This document shows positions 1 to 9,788 of a stretch of DNA of 64,000 nt, in pieces; position 1 is the stretch's first letter; every line of letters begins with the position of its first letter. A program made the position numbers and the translations under genes. Below the pieces are notes generated by a model. The model was not told where the DNA came from. It saw nothing but the letters and a program-made list of their open reading frames with translations, and ran no database searches. Location of the stretch: contig NZ_KI912097.1 in assembly GCF_000517025.1 (NCBI RefSeq), positions 8,843 to 72,842 of the forward strand, given 5' to 3'. Origin of the DNA: Halonatronum saccharophilum DSM 13868 (GTDB lineage: Bacteria; Bacillota; Halanaerobiia; Halobacteroidales; Halobacteroidaceae).

Positions 1-677
1 ATATAGCTGAAGAAGGAGCTACAGATGAGGAGATTAGAGGGCTTAGAGCTCAAGTTTCTCAGGCCCAAGCTGGGTTAGAAAGTGCAGAGTTGATGCTTGA
101 TAGGTCAGAGGTTAAAGCTCCAATTAGCGGGGTTGTAGTTGGTGTAGAAGTAGAGGTTGGAGAGATAGGTGGTATGGGTCCAGCTCTTTTTATTGCAGAT
201 ATTGATAATATAAAAGTTATGACTTATGTAAGTGAAAGAAATATAAATAAATTAAGTGCTGGCGATGAAGTTGAGATCTTCTTTAGAGCTTTAGAGAAGA
301 GTTTTGAAGGAAATATTAGAAGTATTAGTCCAGTTGCAGATAGGCAACGAGGGAACTTCCCAGTAGAGATCACTATTGATAACGAGGATAATTTGATTAA
401 AGCAGGGATGTTTGGAGAAGTAGAATTTATTACAGGTAAGTATGAAGATGTAGTTGTAGTACCACAAAGTGGAGTTTTAAGAAATGGAAAAGATAGGTAT
501 GTATACTCTTATAATGATGGTGATGCTATAAGAAAAGAAGTTAAGACAGGATTTTCAACAGGTGATTATATAGTGATTGAAGAGGGGTTAGAAGTTGGTG
601 ATCTTTTGATAGTTAGAGGTCAAGAAAATATTGATGAAGGTGATAAGGTAGAGATAGTAAGTCGGGGTGGTAATTAA
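1..677 (+). CDS. RND efflux membrane-fusion (adaptor) protein, C-terminal part
   Basis: The start lies beyond the window: the frame is open from base 3 (first codon ATA), so the TTG at 90 is internal. The visible part has the end of a coiled coil, then the returning half of the lipoyl-like barrel (VKAPISGVV), a beta-barrel domain and a C-terminal domain ending in GDKVEIVSRGGN. This is the HlyD/AcrA-type adaptor layout. The stop overlaps the start of the RND pump by one base (TAATG), so the two are translationally coupled. The adaptor should join the inner-membrane pump to an outer-membrane channel. The substrate is not identifiable. Confidence 0.9.
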   Translation, partial: IAEEGATDEEIRGLRAQVSQAQAGLESAELMLDRSEVKAPISGVVVGVEVEVGEIGGMGPALFIADIDNIKVMTYVSERNINKLSAGDEVEIFFRALEKSFEGNIRSISPVADRQRGNFPVEITIDNEDNLIKAGMFGEVEFITGKYEDVVVVPQSGVLRNGKDRYVYSYNDGDAIRKEVKTGFSTGDYIVIEEGLEVGDLLIVRGQENIDEGDKVEIVSRGGN

Positions 678-3600
678 TGAAGATGTCTGACTTTTCAGTT
701 GATAGACCAGTAACCATTTTGATGATGGTCTTATTGGTAGTAGTGGTAGGTATTGTGTCATTAAATCGCTTACCTTTAGATTTATTTCCAGATTTGGATC
801 TTCCTTATGTAGCCGTTATAACCAACTATGAAGGTGTTGGCCCGGAAGAGATTGAAAATTCGATAACTAGACCAATAGAAGAGCGAGTAGGTACTGTTGA
901 TGGGGTTAAGGACATATACTCTATGACCAGCCCAGGAACTTCTTTGGTTTTAATAGAGCTTGATTGGAGTGTGGATGTAGATTTTGCTACCTTGGATATG
1001 AGAGAGAGTATATCTTTAATTGAAGATTTTCTCCCTGATGAATCAAATAAGCCAATGGTTGTAAAGTTTGATCCAAGTCAGATGCCTATTATGGAGATAG
1101 CAATTTCAGGAGATATGGGCTTAGATAGATTGAAGTCAATAGGTGAAGATAATTTCAAACCATCTTTAGAGAGAATTGCTGGGGTTGCTTCTGTAGATGT
1201 AGTAGGTGGTTTGGAAAGAGAAATTCAGATAAATGTAAATCAACAAAGAATGAATGCTTATGGTCTTGATTTAGATACAATTGCTGGAGCTATTAGCCAG
1301 GCCAATTTAAATCTTTCTGGTGGTTCAATTAATGAAGGTGACAAGGAGTTTTTATTAAAGACTGTTGGAGAATTCCAAAGTGTAGACCAGATTAGAGATC
1401 TAGAGATTATTGGGCCAAGAGGAAATAAGGTGGCCTTAGAAGATGTAGCTTCTATTGAGGATAGCTTTAAAGATGTAAATCAATATACCTTTCTAAATGG
1501 GAAGGAGAGTATTGGTCTATCGATTCAAAAGCAAAGTGGAGCCAATACTGTACAGGTAGCTAATGAAGTAGAGAGAGAGTTAAATAGATTAGAGGAGAAC
1601 TTTGGTCAAGACCTTAACTTAGAGGTAGTTATGAATCAAGCCGAGTTTATCCAGGATTCTATTGATAATGTAACTAGGAATGGAATTATCGGTGCTCTAT
1701 TGGCCATGTTGATATTATTCTTATTCTTAAAGAACTTTAGAAGTACAATAGTTATAGGTACAGCTATTCCAGTTTCAGTTATGGCAGCCTTTGTTCTAAT
1801 GTACTTTGCAGATTTAAGTTTAAACTTGATGACCTTAGGTGGAATTGCCTTGGGTATAGGAATGCTTGTGGATAATGCTATAGTTGTGTTAGAGAATATT
1901 TACCGGCATCGCCAAGAGGGGATGGGTAGAATTGAAGCAGCTAAGAAAGGGACTAGTGAAGTAGGTACGGCCATCTTTGCTTCTACCTTAACTACAGCTG
2001 CAGTATTCTTGCCAATTGCTTATGTTGATGGTTTTGCTTCTAGGATCTTTGGAGCCTTAGCTTTAACAGTTACCTTTGCTTTAGTTGCTTCTTTATTGGT
2101 AGCTTTGACTTTGATACCTATGTTATCTTCAAAGCTATTAGTGGTAAAGAATAAAGTTGCAGATATAAAGGATGAATTGGACTTTGGCCCAATTACTAAG
2201 GGGTACCAGAGAGTTCTAAAGTCATCTTTGAGGTTTAGATATTTAATAGCAGCATCTTTGGTTTTAGGGTTGATTTTATTTGGGGTAGGATTAAGTTTAG
2301 AAATAATTCCTTTAAATGCTGAGTTTATTCCTGCAACTGATCAAGGTGCTTTGAGGGTGAATATAGAGATGCCTCAGGGTACAAATCTAGAAGAGACTCT
2401 TAAAGCAACCCAAGAAGTAGAGGGATATTTGGATAATATAGTCGAAATCAACTCCTATGATAGTAGAATTGGAGGGGGAGGATTCTTAGGGTCTAGTTCT
2501 GAATCTAACACCTCTAGAATAGCAGTTAACCTAGTCCATTTAAGTCAAAGAGATAGAAGTACTGTAGATATTGCAGAAGAGATTAGAGAAGAGGTAAGAA
2601 ATATAGCTGGACCCCAAATTAGAGTAAATCCACAGACAGATATGTTTGGTGGTGGCGGAGGTATGGATGGAGCACCAATTATGCTACACATCCAAGGCCC
2701 AGATTTAGAAGTTCTAGCAGACCTTTCAGACCAGATAGCTAATCGAGTAAGGGAAGTTGAAGGAACAAGAAATGTAGATACAGGTATAGGTGAGGGTCGA
2801 CCAGAGGTTCAAGTAAATATTAGAAGAGGTATTGCTAGACAGTTAGGATTTAGTGAAGCCCAGATTGCTAATGCTGTAAATAACTCAGTTAGTGGTAGGG
2901 TTATCGGTAATTACAAAGAAGGTGGAGAAGAGTTTGATATTAGATTAAGGTTAGATGAGGATGATGTTAGAACGATTAATAGGTTAAATGACCTTAAGAT
3001 TACTTCGCCTGAAGGGATTACTGTTCCTTTAGCCCAGGTTGCAGATGTTGAGGTTGTAGAAGGGCCAACAGGAATTGATAGAATGAGCCAACAAAGGTTG
3101 GTAAGTGTTTCTACTGATCTTTATGGAAGGAGCCTAAGTGAGGTAGAAAGTGATATTAGAAAAATCCTTAGCGATTTAAATCTTCCTGATGGTTATACAA
3201 TAGAATATGGTGGAGAGGTTCAAGAGATGCAAGATTCCTTTAGTGATCTATTCTTTGCTTTAATCATGGCCATAGTATTGGTTTATATGATTATGGCTGC
3301 TCAGTTTGAATCATTAATCCACCCATTTACCATTATGTTTACAGTACCATTAGCCTTAGTTGGAGCATTATTAGGCTTGGCTATAACTGGTGCTCCTTTG
3401 AGTGTACCTGCTATAATTGGGGTAATTATGTTAGCTGGTATTGTAGTTAATAATGCCATTGTAATGGTCGATTATATAAATATTCGTCGGAAGAAGGAAG
3501 AACGTCAAGAGGCCATCTTAAATGCAGGGCCAATCCGTTTAAGACCGATTATGATGACTACGTTAACAACTGTATTAGGTTTGCTTCCTTTATCTCTAGG

Positions 3601-3790
3601 AATTGGAGATGGAGCTGAGGCTCAACAACCAATGGCAGTAGTAGTTATTGGAGGTCTATTATTCTCGACAATCTTGACTTTGATTGTTATTCCAGTTATC
3701 TATTCAATACTTGATGATATTACAAGCTGGATTAAAGGTAAAGTTAAGAGGGTGCTTTATAAGAGTGAAGATGGTTTATCAGTTAAATAG
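677..3790 (+). CDS. RND family efflux transporter (AcrB/SwrC-like)
   Basis: This 1037-residue protein has the full RND length: one N-terminal membrane helix (about 11-31), a large porter domain, a helix cluster (about 335-490), a second porter domain and a C-terminal helix cluster (about 865-1020). The family signature in helix 4 is GMLVDNAIVVLENI. The first of the two AcrB proton-relay aspartates is present and the second is Asn. At the AcrB Lys940 position the sequence reads VVNNAIVMVDY, so the lysine is also Asn. Both changes resemble SwrC-type pumps of Firmicutes. It probably exports drugs, surfactants or lipids by proton or sodium antiport, but the substrate is unknown. Confidence 0.93.
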   Translation: MKMSDFSVDRPVTILMMVLLVVVVGIVSLNRLPLDLFPDLDLPYVAVITNYEGVGPEEIENSITRPIEERVGTVDGVKDIYSMTSPGTSLVLIELDWSVDVDFATLDMRESISLIEDFLPDESNKPMVVKFDPSQMPIMEIAISGDMGLDRLKSIGEDNFKPSLERIAGVASVDVVGGLEREIQINVNQQRMNAYGLDLDTIAGAISQANLNLSGGSINEGDKEFLLKTVGEFQSVDQIRDLEIIGPRGNKVALEDVASIEDSFKDVNQYTFLNGKESIGLSIQKQSGANTVQVANEVERELNRLEENFGQDLNLEVVMNQAEFIQDSIDNVTRNGIIGALLAMLILFLFLKNFRSTIVIGTAIPVSVMAAFVLMYFADLSLNLMTLGGIALGIGMLVDNAIVVLENIYRHRQEGMGRIEAAKKGTSEVGTAIFASTLTTAAVFLPIAYVDGFASRIFGALALTVTFALVASLLVALTLIPMLSSKLLVVKNKVADIKDELDFGPITKGYQRVLKSSLRFRYLIAASLVLGLILFGVGLSLEIIPLNAEFIPATDQGALRVNIEMPQGTNLEETLKATQEVEGYLDNIVEINSYDSRIGGGGFLGSSSESNTSRIAVNLVHLSQRDRSTVDIAEEIREEVRNIAGPQIRVNPQTDMFGGGGGMDGAPIMLHIQGPDLEVLADLSDQIANRVREVEGTRNVDTGIGEGRPEVQVNIRRGIARQLGFSEAQIANAVNNSVSGRVIGNYKEGGEEFDIRLRLDEDDVRTINRLNDLKITSPEGITVPLAQVADVEVVEGPTGIDRMSQQRLVSVSTDLYGRSLSEVESDIRKILSDLNLPDGYTIEYGGEVQEMQDSFSDLFFALIMAIVLVYMIMAAQFESLIHPFTIMFTVPLALVGALLGLAITGAPLSVPAIIGVIMLAGIVVNNAIVMVDYINIRRKKEERQEAILNAGPIRLRPIMMTTLTTVLGLLPLSLGIGDGAEAQQPMAVVVIGGLLFSTILTLIVIPVIYSILDDITSWIKGKVKRVLYKSEDGLSVK

Positions 3791-3795
3791 GGTTA

Positions 3796-3832
3796 AATAA
3801 GGGGAGGGCGTTGGCCCTTCTCTTATTCTTTG
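3796..3832 (+). terminator. Rho-independent terminator of the RND operon
   Basis: An 11-bp GC-rich stem (3799-3809 with 3814-3824) has a GTTG loop, flanking A/T pairs and a T-rich tail, six bases after the pump stop codon. The loop and 3' arm contain TTGGCCC, one copy of the over-represented word described in the findings. Confidence 0.85.
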
Positions 3833-4004
3833 ATAATTAAATAACTAACTTGACTCTTTACCCACTTCTGGTAAAATATAAAAGAGTTTGAGAACGGTAT
3901 TTTGTAAGAGAGATCTATTAATTTCTAAAAACTTTGATTATAGATCTAAATTTGTGGTAATAATAAGTACATAGGCTTTCATTTCTAATTTATTTAAATA
4001 AAGT

Positions 4005-4033
4005 CTTACAATTTTGTTGAGATGTGTTATAAT
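4005..4033 (+). promoter_or_regulatory. Sigma-A type promoter of tkt
   Basis: -35 CTTACA (4005-4010), 17-base spacer, perfect -10 TATAAT (4028-4033), about 50 bases before the chosen tkt start. Confidence 0.7.
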
Positions 4034-4085
4034 AAAGGGGAATTATTATCCAAAAGGTGTTAAAAAACATAAAGGAGGATATAAA

Positions 4086-6056
4086 ATGTTAAAAGATGTT
4101 GCTAATGTAGTTAGAGGTTTATCAGCTGATGGTGTACAGGAAGCTAATTCTGGTCATCCTGGTTTACCTTTAGGTTGTGCAGAGATAGGTGCTACTTTAT
4201 ATGGTGAGGTAATGAATTATGATCCTAAGGAGCCAAATTGGCCAAATAGAGATCGTTTTATCTTATCAGCTGGACATGGTTCCATGTTGGTTTATTCTTT
4301 ATTACATTTATCAGGTTATGATTTAAGTTTAGAGGAGTTAAAGAACTTTAGACAATTAGATTCTAAGACTCCAGGTCATCCTGAATTTGGACATACTGTA
4401 GGGGTAGAGACTACTACTGGTCCATTGGGCCAAGGGTTTGCCAATGCAGTTGGTATGGCCGTTGCTGAGAGAATGATGGCTGAGAAGTATAATACTAAAG
4501 AACATGAGGTTGTTGATCACTATACATATACATTAACTGGTGATGGAGGTATGATGGAAGGTATCGTTGGTGAAGCTGCCTCTTTAGCTGGACATTTAGG
4601 TTTAGGAAGATTAATTGCTATCTATGATGATAATGAAATCTCTATTGAAGGAAGTACAGATATTACCTTTACAGAGGATGTACCTGCTAGGTTTAAAGCC
4701 TACGGATGGCATGTAGTAGATGGTGTAGATGGACATAATATAGATAGTATTAAAGCTGCCATTGAAGAAGGAAAGAAGGTTAGTGATAAACCTACTTTAA
4801 TCGTTGCTGAAACTAAGATTGGATTTGGTTCTCCTAACATGGAAGGATCAGCTAAAGCTCATGGTGCTCCTTTAGGAGAAGAAGAGCTTAAGAAGATGAA
4901 GGAGAATATAGGTCTTCCTGCCGAAGAGAGGTTCTATGTATCTGATGAGGTTAAGGAGTTCTTTGCTCAAAAGCAAAAAGATCTTCAAGAGAAGAGAAAA
5001 GCTTGGGAAGATAAGTTTAATCAATGGGCCAAAGCCAACCCAGAATTGAAAAAAGAATGGGATAGTGCACATAACCTTGAATTACCTGATAACTTTAGAG
5101 AGGTAATTGAAGGGTTAGATATAGAAACTCCAGTTGCATCTAGAAACTCTTCTGGAGCATCATTACAAAAAATTGCTGATATAGTTCCTTATTTAGTAGG
5201 TGGATCTGCTGATTTGGCTCCTTCTAATAAGACTTATCTTGATAAGTATGGAGAGATTCAAAAAGATGAATATGGAGGGAGAAATTTCCGCTTTGGAGTT
5301 AGAGAGCATGCTATGGGAGCAATGGTTAATGGGATATCCATTTATGGTGGATTGAGAGTCTTTGCATCTACCTTTTTGGTATTCTCAGATTATATGAGAT
5401 CTGCTATTAGAATGTCTGCTCTAATGAATCAACCAGTAGTTTATGTTTTAACTCATGACTCAGTTTATGTAGGTGAAGACGGGCCAACTCACCAACCGAT
5501 TGAACATACTGAATCTTTAAGATTAATCCCTAACTTAAGCGTTATCAGACCTGCTGATGAAGAGGAGACAAAAGCTGCTTGGATTCAAGCTATGGAGAGA
5601 ACTGATGGACCAACAGCTCTTATCCTGACTAGACAAGGACTACCACATATCGAAAAAGAAGATAAAGAAGGAATCTACAAAGGTGGTTATGTAGTAAGTG
5701 GAGAGGCAGATTCAGATGTTGTCTTGATTGCTAGTGGTAGCGAAACTTCTTTAGCTGTTGAAGTTGCTAAAGGTCTAGAAAGTGAAGGAAAGAGTGCTAG
5801 GGTAGTCTCAGTTCCTGATAGAAGAAAGTTTGTAAGCCAAGGTTTAGAGTATGTAAATGAAGTTTTAGGTTCAAAGGATGCTCTAAGGGTAGCTATGGAG
5901 ATTGGTGTTGGTCAAGGGTGGTACCAATTCTTAAGAGAAGGCGATTCTTTAGTAAGTATCGATACCTTCGGTGCTAGCGGGCCAGGGCAAGATGTTGCTA
6001 AGCGCTTTGGATTTGAAGCAGAAGCTATAATTAAGGACATATTAGAGAAATTTTAA
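4086..6056 (+). CDS. tkt: Transketolase
   Basis: A 656-residue single-chain, TPP-dependent transketolase of the non-oxidative pentose phosphate pathway. It moves two-carbon units between sugar phosphates. Family signatures are SGHPGLPLG near the N-terminus, TTTGPLGQG, the TPP/Mg motif GDGGMMEG, and GGSADLAPSNKT with FRFGVREHAMGA in the pyrimidine domain. I start at ATG 4086 because AAAGGAGGAT lies just upstream; the open frame extends 24 codons further, but that extension would cover the promoter and the SD. It is a single-gene unit with its own promoter and terminator. Confidence 0.96.
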   Translation: MLKDVANVVRGLSADGVQEANSGHPGLPLGCAEIGATLYGEVMNYDPKEPNWPNRDRFILSAGHGSMLVYSLLHLSGYDLSLEELKNFRQLDSKTPGHPEFGHTVGVETTTGPLGQGFANAVGMAVAERMMAEKYNTKEHEVVDHYTYTLTGDGGMMEGIVGEAASLAGHLGLGRLIAIYDDNEISIEGSTDITFTEDVPARFKAYGWHVVDGVDGHNIDSIKAAIEEGKKVSDKPTLIVAETKIGFGSPNMEGSAKAHGAPLGEEELKKMKENIGLPAEERFYVSDEVKEFFAQKQKDLQEKRKAWEDKFNQWAKANPELKKEWDSAHNLELPDNFREVIEGLDIETPVASRNSSGASLQKIADIVPYLVGGSADLAPSNKTYLDKYGEIQKDEYGGRNFRFGVREHAMGAMVNGISIYGGLRVFASTFLVFSDYMRSAIRMSALMNQPVVYVLTHDSVYVGEDGPTHQPIEHTESLRLIPNLSVIRPADEEETKAAWIQAMERTDGPTALILTRQGLPHIEKEDKEGIYKGGYVVSGEADSDVVLIASGSETSLAVEVAKGLESEGKSARVVSVPDRRKFVSQGLEYVNEVLGSKDALRVAMEIGVGQGWYQFLREGDSLVSIDTFGASGPGQDVAKRFGFEAEAIIKDILEKF

Positions 6057-6061
6057 TAGAG

Positions 6062-6105
6062 TACTAAAAAGAGAAGTTCACAATTGTGAACTTCTCCTTT
6101 TTAGT
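6062..6105. terminator. Bidirectional terminator between convergent genes
   Basis: An 11-bp stem GAGAAGTTCAC / GTGAACTTCTC around AATT, flanked by A-runs on the left and T-runs on the right, so it can serve tkt on the plus strand and the DUF4349 gene on the minus strand. Confidence 0.88.
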
Positions 6106-6112
6106 ATATAAT

Positions 6113-6979
6113 TTATTTTCTTCGCTTTTTTAGTATCTTATAAATTATAGTACCTATTACAACAGTTAATAGTAACCAAGGTATTATAAAGCCGATGAAG
6201 ATTATTATCAAATGAATACTTCTAATAAATCCGTCTACTGAATATTTAAAACTATTAAGTAATCCACTACCTAGCCCGTCATTGATAATTGGCTGAGGTG
6301 GGCTGATATTTAAATTGATTTTAGACATATCTACTCTATTGTCATAAAATCTAATCTGACCTTCTAACTGTTCAATGCTTCTTCTTATCCGGTTGAGCTC
6401 ATTTTCTACTTTTAAGATATCCTCTACCTTTTCTGCTTCATCTAAGAGTTCAAGGTATCTCTCTTCTTGGTGTTTAAAGTTTCTTAATCGAGCTTGAATA
6501 TCTACATATTCTCTAGTAATATCCTCTCCACTTATCTCTTTGCTCTTAACTTTGCCTAAATCTCTTAACTCTGCTAAAGTAGTATCAAAGTTATCCTGGG
6601 GTATTCTAAGGGTATAATGATAATGCTTTCTTTGATTATGATCCTCCCACTCTCTTGAGCTAGAGATATGACCATTATAGTTATCTAGTAGAGCACTTAA
6701 TTCTTCAGAGGCATTATCCAGGTCTTTAACCTCTAGTTGGATGTTGGCCCGTTTAATTAATTTTTTTTCTTCTCTATTTAGGCTGTCATTAGAAATTTTT
6801 CCAGTTGATATCCTACTAGAAGATTCAGGCGAAGCTAGCATTGCCATCTGAGGTGCAGGCTGATCTGTAGCTATAGTACTACTAGAGGGTTTAGTTAACC
6901 CTGAAATCGAATTACAAGCTGAAGTAAGTGTCATTACCAAGAAAAGAGATAATAATAACTTTAATTTAGTTGTTTTCAT
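6113..6979 (-). CDS. DUF4349 domain lipoprotein
   Basis: A 288-residue predicted lipoprotein starting at the ATG complementary to 6977-6979, preceded by AAAAAGGAGC. The frame extends 25 codons upstream but that stretch contains the promoter. It has a lipoprotein signal (MKTTKLKLLLSLFLVMTLTSAC). The DUF4349 region follows with LIKRANIQLEVKDLDNA, a long coiled coil (about 140-200) and a C-terminal membrane helix with a basic tail. The protein would thus be anchored by lipid and by a C-terminal helix. DUF4349 proteins have no firmly assigned biochemical role, though some resemble anti-sigma or envelope-sensing proteins. Confidence 0.85.
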   Translation of the reverse strand: MKTTKLKLLLSLFLVMTLTSACNSISGLTKPSSSTIATDQPAPQMAMLASPESSSRISTGKISNDSLNREEKKLIKRANIQLEVKDLDNASEELSALLDNYNGHISSSREWEDHNQRKHYHYTLRIPQDNFDTTLAELRDLGKVKSKEISGEDITREYVDIQARLRNFKHQEERYLELLDEAEKVEDILKVENELNRIRRSIEQLEGQIRFYDNRVDMSKINLNISPPQPIINDGLGSGLLNSFKYSVDGFIRSIHLIIIFIGFIIPWLLLTVVIGTIIYKILKKRRK

Positions 6980-7025
6980 AAGATTGCTCCTTTTTATGTT
7001 ATTGAGGGGAAGCCCTCTAATCTTT

Positions 7026-7054
7026 ATAATACTATTTTTTTTGGTTAAAGACAA
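7026..7054 (-). promoter_or_regulatory. Promoter of the DUF4349 lipoprotein gene
   Basis: Read on the minus strand: -35 TTGTCT (7049-7054), 17-base spacer, -10 TATTAT (7026-7031), roughly 50 bases before the start codon. Confidence 0.7.
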
Positions 7055-7127
7055 GTTATTAGTAGATTAGATTGATGTAAATTTTACTAATTTAAGCTGA
7101 TTATAAGAAGATTAGTTATTAGACAAT

Positions 7128-8258
7128 TTACTTATTAAAGTAATTGTCAATTTTTTTGAGAAGTTTAATTATCTGTAGATTTTGGGGACAGATATCTTCA
7201 CAGGATCCACACTCTACACAAGCTGATGCTCTTTCATCAGGCTTTATATTATTATACTCCTTTGTATTCTCTTCTTCTTTATCATAAATTTTGCCTTCGT
7301 TATAAAGATTAAAGATATTAGGGATATTTACGCCAACAGGACAAGGGATACAGTACTCACACCTTGTACATCCAATGGGGGCTAACTCCCTATATCTTTT
7401 AGAAATCTCCTCTACTAATTCGATTTCTTCTGAACTTAAATTATTTACTCCTGAGTTTGAAGCGCTTTCAACATTCTCCTTTACTTGCTGTAGATTACTC
7501 ATCCCACTTAATAAGAATCCAACATCTCCTTGATTCCATAGCCATTGTAAAGCTAAATCAACATAGCTTCTTTCTGTATTGCTCTTTTGATAGATATTAT
7601 CTATAGAAGGTGGTGGAGTGTTAGCAAGTTTTCCACCTTTAAGAGGCTCCATAATTATTACTCCAATATCCCTTTGAGCTGCGTAGTCAAGTCCTTTCTT
7701 ACCAGCTTGAAAATCTATATCTAAGTAATTGTATTGGATCTGACAGAAGTCCCACCCAGCATAATCGTTTATAATCTCTTCAAATAATTTATAGTCATCA
7801 TGGAAGGAGAAGCCTATATATTTGATTTTGCCTTCTTTTTTTACTTTTTTAATCCACTCAAAGACTCCAAGCTTCTTATAATTATCCCAATATTTACGGT
7901 TTAGAGCATGTAATAGATAGAAGTCTATAGAATCTAACCCTAATTTTTTTAATTGCTTGTCTAAGTATTTCTCCATATCATCTTTATTATTAATTAGCCA
8001 GGAAGGTAATTTAGTAGCCACCTTTACTTTTTTCCGGTAACCATCTTTTAAAGCTTTGGCTACCAAAGGTTCACTTTCTCCATTATGATAAGGCCAAGCC
8101 GTATCTACATAATTGACTCCATTATCGATAGAGTAGCGGATCATTTCAATTGCTTCTTCTTCTTTTATATTACCATCTTTGTCAGTTGGAAATCTCATGG
8201 CACCAAAGCCTAAGGCTGAAGGTTTCCAATCTAACTTGCCAAACTTTCTGTACTTCAT
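7128..8258 (-). CDS. Aldo/keto reductase with C-terminal 4Fe-4S ferredoxin domain
   Basis: A 376-residue fusion. Residues 1-270 form an aldo/keto reductase barrel with the usual catalytic set (VDTAWPYHNGE for Asp/Tyr, the lysine in VATKLP, and H in DFYLLHALN). The C-terminus has CTRCEYCIPCPVGVNIP and, further on, CVECGSCEDICPQN, which would bind two 4Fe-4S clusters. Such fusions are common in anaerobes and probably couple ferredoxin or flavin electrons to carbonyl reduction; the substrate is unknown. The start is supported by GGAGGTTATATATA-ATG on the minus strand. It is a single-gene unit. Confidence 0.92.
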   Translation of the reverse strand: MKYRKFGKLDWKPSALGFGAMRFPTDKDGNIKEEEAIEMIRYSIDNGVNYVDTAWPYHNGESEPLVAKALKDGYRKKVKVATKLPSWLINNKDDMEKYLDKQLKKLGLDSIDFYLLHALNRKYWDNYKKLGVFEWIKKVKKEGKIKYIGFSFHDDYKLFEEIINDYAGWDFCQIQYNYLDIDFQAGKKGLDYAAQRDIGVIIMEPLKGGKLANTPPPSIDNIYQKSNTERSYVDLALQWLWNQGDVGFLLSGMSNLQQVKENVESASNSGVNNLSSEEIELVEEISKRYRELAPIGCTRCEYCIPCPVGVNIPNIFNLYNEGKIYDKEEENTKEYNNIKPDERASACVECGSCEDICPQNLQIIKLLKKIDNYFNK

Positions 8259-8296
8259 TATATATAACCTCCTTAGTTTTATTATCCTTGTTTATT

Positions 8297-8326
8297 ATTA
8301 TAACATTTATTAGCAGATAAGAGCAA
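8297..8326 (-). promoter_or_regulatory. Promoter of the aldo/keto reductase gene
   Basis: Read on the minus strand: -35 TTGCTC (8321-8326), 18-base spacer, perfect -10 TATAAT (8297-8302), about 38 bases before the start codon. Confidence 0.7.
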
Positions 8327-8515
8327 TCAAGATATAGATTCTATTTAACTATGTCAGTATCAGTATTTTTCAATTCAGCCTTTTAAGAAGATTAGGATAA
8401 AAGGTATGTTCACATAGTTCTCAGGGCGCTGCAAAAAAAGAGGAGTTTAAAATTATTTATTTAATAGTATATAGTATATTAAGATAGAGGGAATAATTTT
8501 AACAGGGGAGAGTAA

Positions 8516-9775
8516 ATGATGGCATTTAAATTACATAAGTGTAATAGTAATAAAGAGAATTTAGACTATTTAAAGGGGTTAGTATATTTCAATCAGGTAA
8601 GGGCCAAAGAAAAAAGGTTAGTCTTTGTCTGGGGTGTAGGAGGGGCTGGAAAAACTAATCTAGCTTTAAATCTTCTTTGTAATTATAATGATTATAGATT
8701 AAAAGAGGATAATAATCCATTGTCGGCTATTTATTTATCTAGAAATGAAGCTCTAATAGGATTTTTAGAGGAGAAATTAAAGAAAAAAGAGTATCTTAGG
8801 ACCTTAAGGGACTTTAAGTTTGAGTATAGGGGTAATCCTAAGGTTCCCTTTGAAAATTTAATTATTATAGATGAAGGCGAGCGACTTTGGGATGCGAAGA
8901 AGTTAAAGGCGCGCCATTCAGATGGAGAGATTCTTTTAAGAATTGGAGAGAAGGTTTATAAGGATAAAGAAAATATAACAATTATTTGTTTTATGGGTGA
9001 TGCAGGTATTAATAGTGGTGAGGAAGAAGGGGTAGGTTTGTGGACCAAGGCTTTAAAGAGAGGGTATCTTAAGGGGTGGAATCTTTATTTACCACCAAGG
9101 TATAAAGAAGAGTTTAAAGATTTAGAGCCGATAGTAGATGATATAATAGTGGATGAGAGGTTGGCCCTTAATAAATCCCTAAGAGCTAATGGTGTCGATA
9201 CAAGCCCTTGGATAGAAAGTTTTTTAGGTGGAGATTTTGTTAAAGCTAAGGCGGCTTTGGCTAGAATGAATAATCAAGGTTATCCATTAAAGGTGACACG
9301 TAGTTTTATTAAAGCTAAGAGCTTTGTTGAAAGAAAAGTTAAAGAAGATGAGAATCTAACTTGTGGTCTTTTGATTTCATCTAAAGTCTGGGATAAAGAG
9401 ATCAAAGAGTATATAAATGATCGTAGATACTATGGAAGTTTTATCGAGCCTAAAGAGGTTGGGTTATGGTTTGAAGAAGAGGCTAAGAGCTTTAAAAAAG
9501 GCTGTTCTGAATTCTCTTGTCGTGGTTTAGAGATAGATTACCCAATAGTCTGTTTTGGTGGAGATTACTACTATAATGGTGAAAGTTGGGAAATAGAAGA
9601 GAGTATAAGTAGGTATCACAGAAGTAAGTATAAGAAATTTCCTAAAATTATGGAGAACATATATCGGGTCTTGTTATCTAGAGCTAGTAGAGAAATGCTT
9701 CTTTATATACCCAAGATTTCTAGGTTAGATAGGACTTACAAAGCTCTGCTTTCAATTGGAGTTGAAGAGATATAA
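8516..9775 (+). CDS. DUF2075 (Schlafen group 3-like) DNA/RNA helicase-type ATPase
   Basis: A 419-residue P-loop protein. Walker A is GVGGAGKT (40-47), Walker B LIIIDEGERLWD (about 115-126), and late motifs are CRGLEIDYPIVCFGG and ENIYRVLLSRA followed by LLYIP. This motif order matches DUF2075, a superfamily-1 helicase-like family. Members are often fused to a GIY-YIG or other nuclease and linked to defence or RNA processing. Here the helicase core stands alone. The expected Q after G in the QGLE motif is C-R-G-L-E. It is flanked by its own terminator, so it appears monocistronic. The function is not known. Confidence 0.82.
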   Translation: MMAFKLHKCNSNKENLDYLKGLVYFNQVRAKEKRLVFVWGVGGAGKTNLALNLLCNYNDYRLKEDNNPLSAIYLSRNEALIGFLEEKLKKKEYLRTLRDFKFEYRGNPKVPFENLIIIDEGERLWDAKKLKARHSDGEILLRIGEKVYKDKENITIICFMGDAGINSGEEEGVGLWTKALKRGYLKGWNLYLPPRYKEEFKDLEPIVDDIIVDERLALNKSLRANGVDTSPWIESFLGGDFVKAKAALARMNNQGYPLKVTRSFIKAKSFVERKVKEDENLTCGLLISSKVWDKEIKEYINDRRYYGSFIEPKEVGLWFEEEAKSFKKGCSEFSCRGLEIDYPIVCFGGDYYYNGESWEIEESISRYHRSKYKKFPKIMENIYRVLLSRASREMLLYIPKISRLDRTYKALLSIGVEEI

Positions 9776-9788
9776 TCAGATTGAATAG

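Noticed and set aside
4872-5072. Minus-strand open frame inside tkt
   Set aside because: It mirrors the transketolase coding sequence and lacks a ribosome site.
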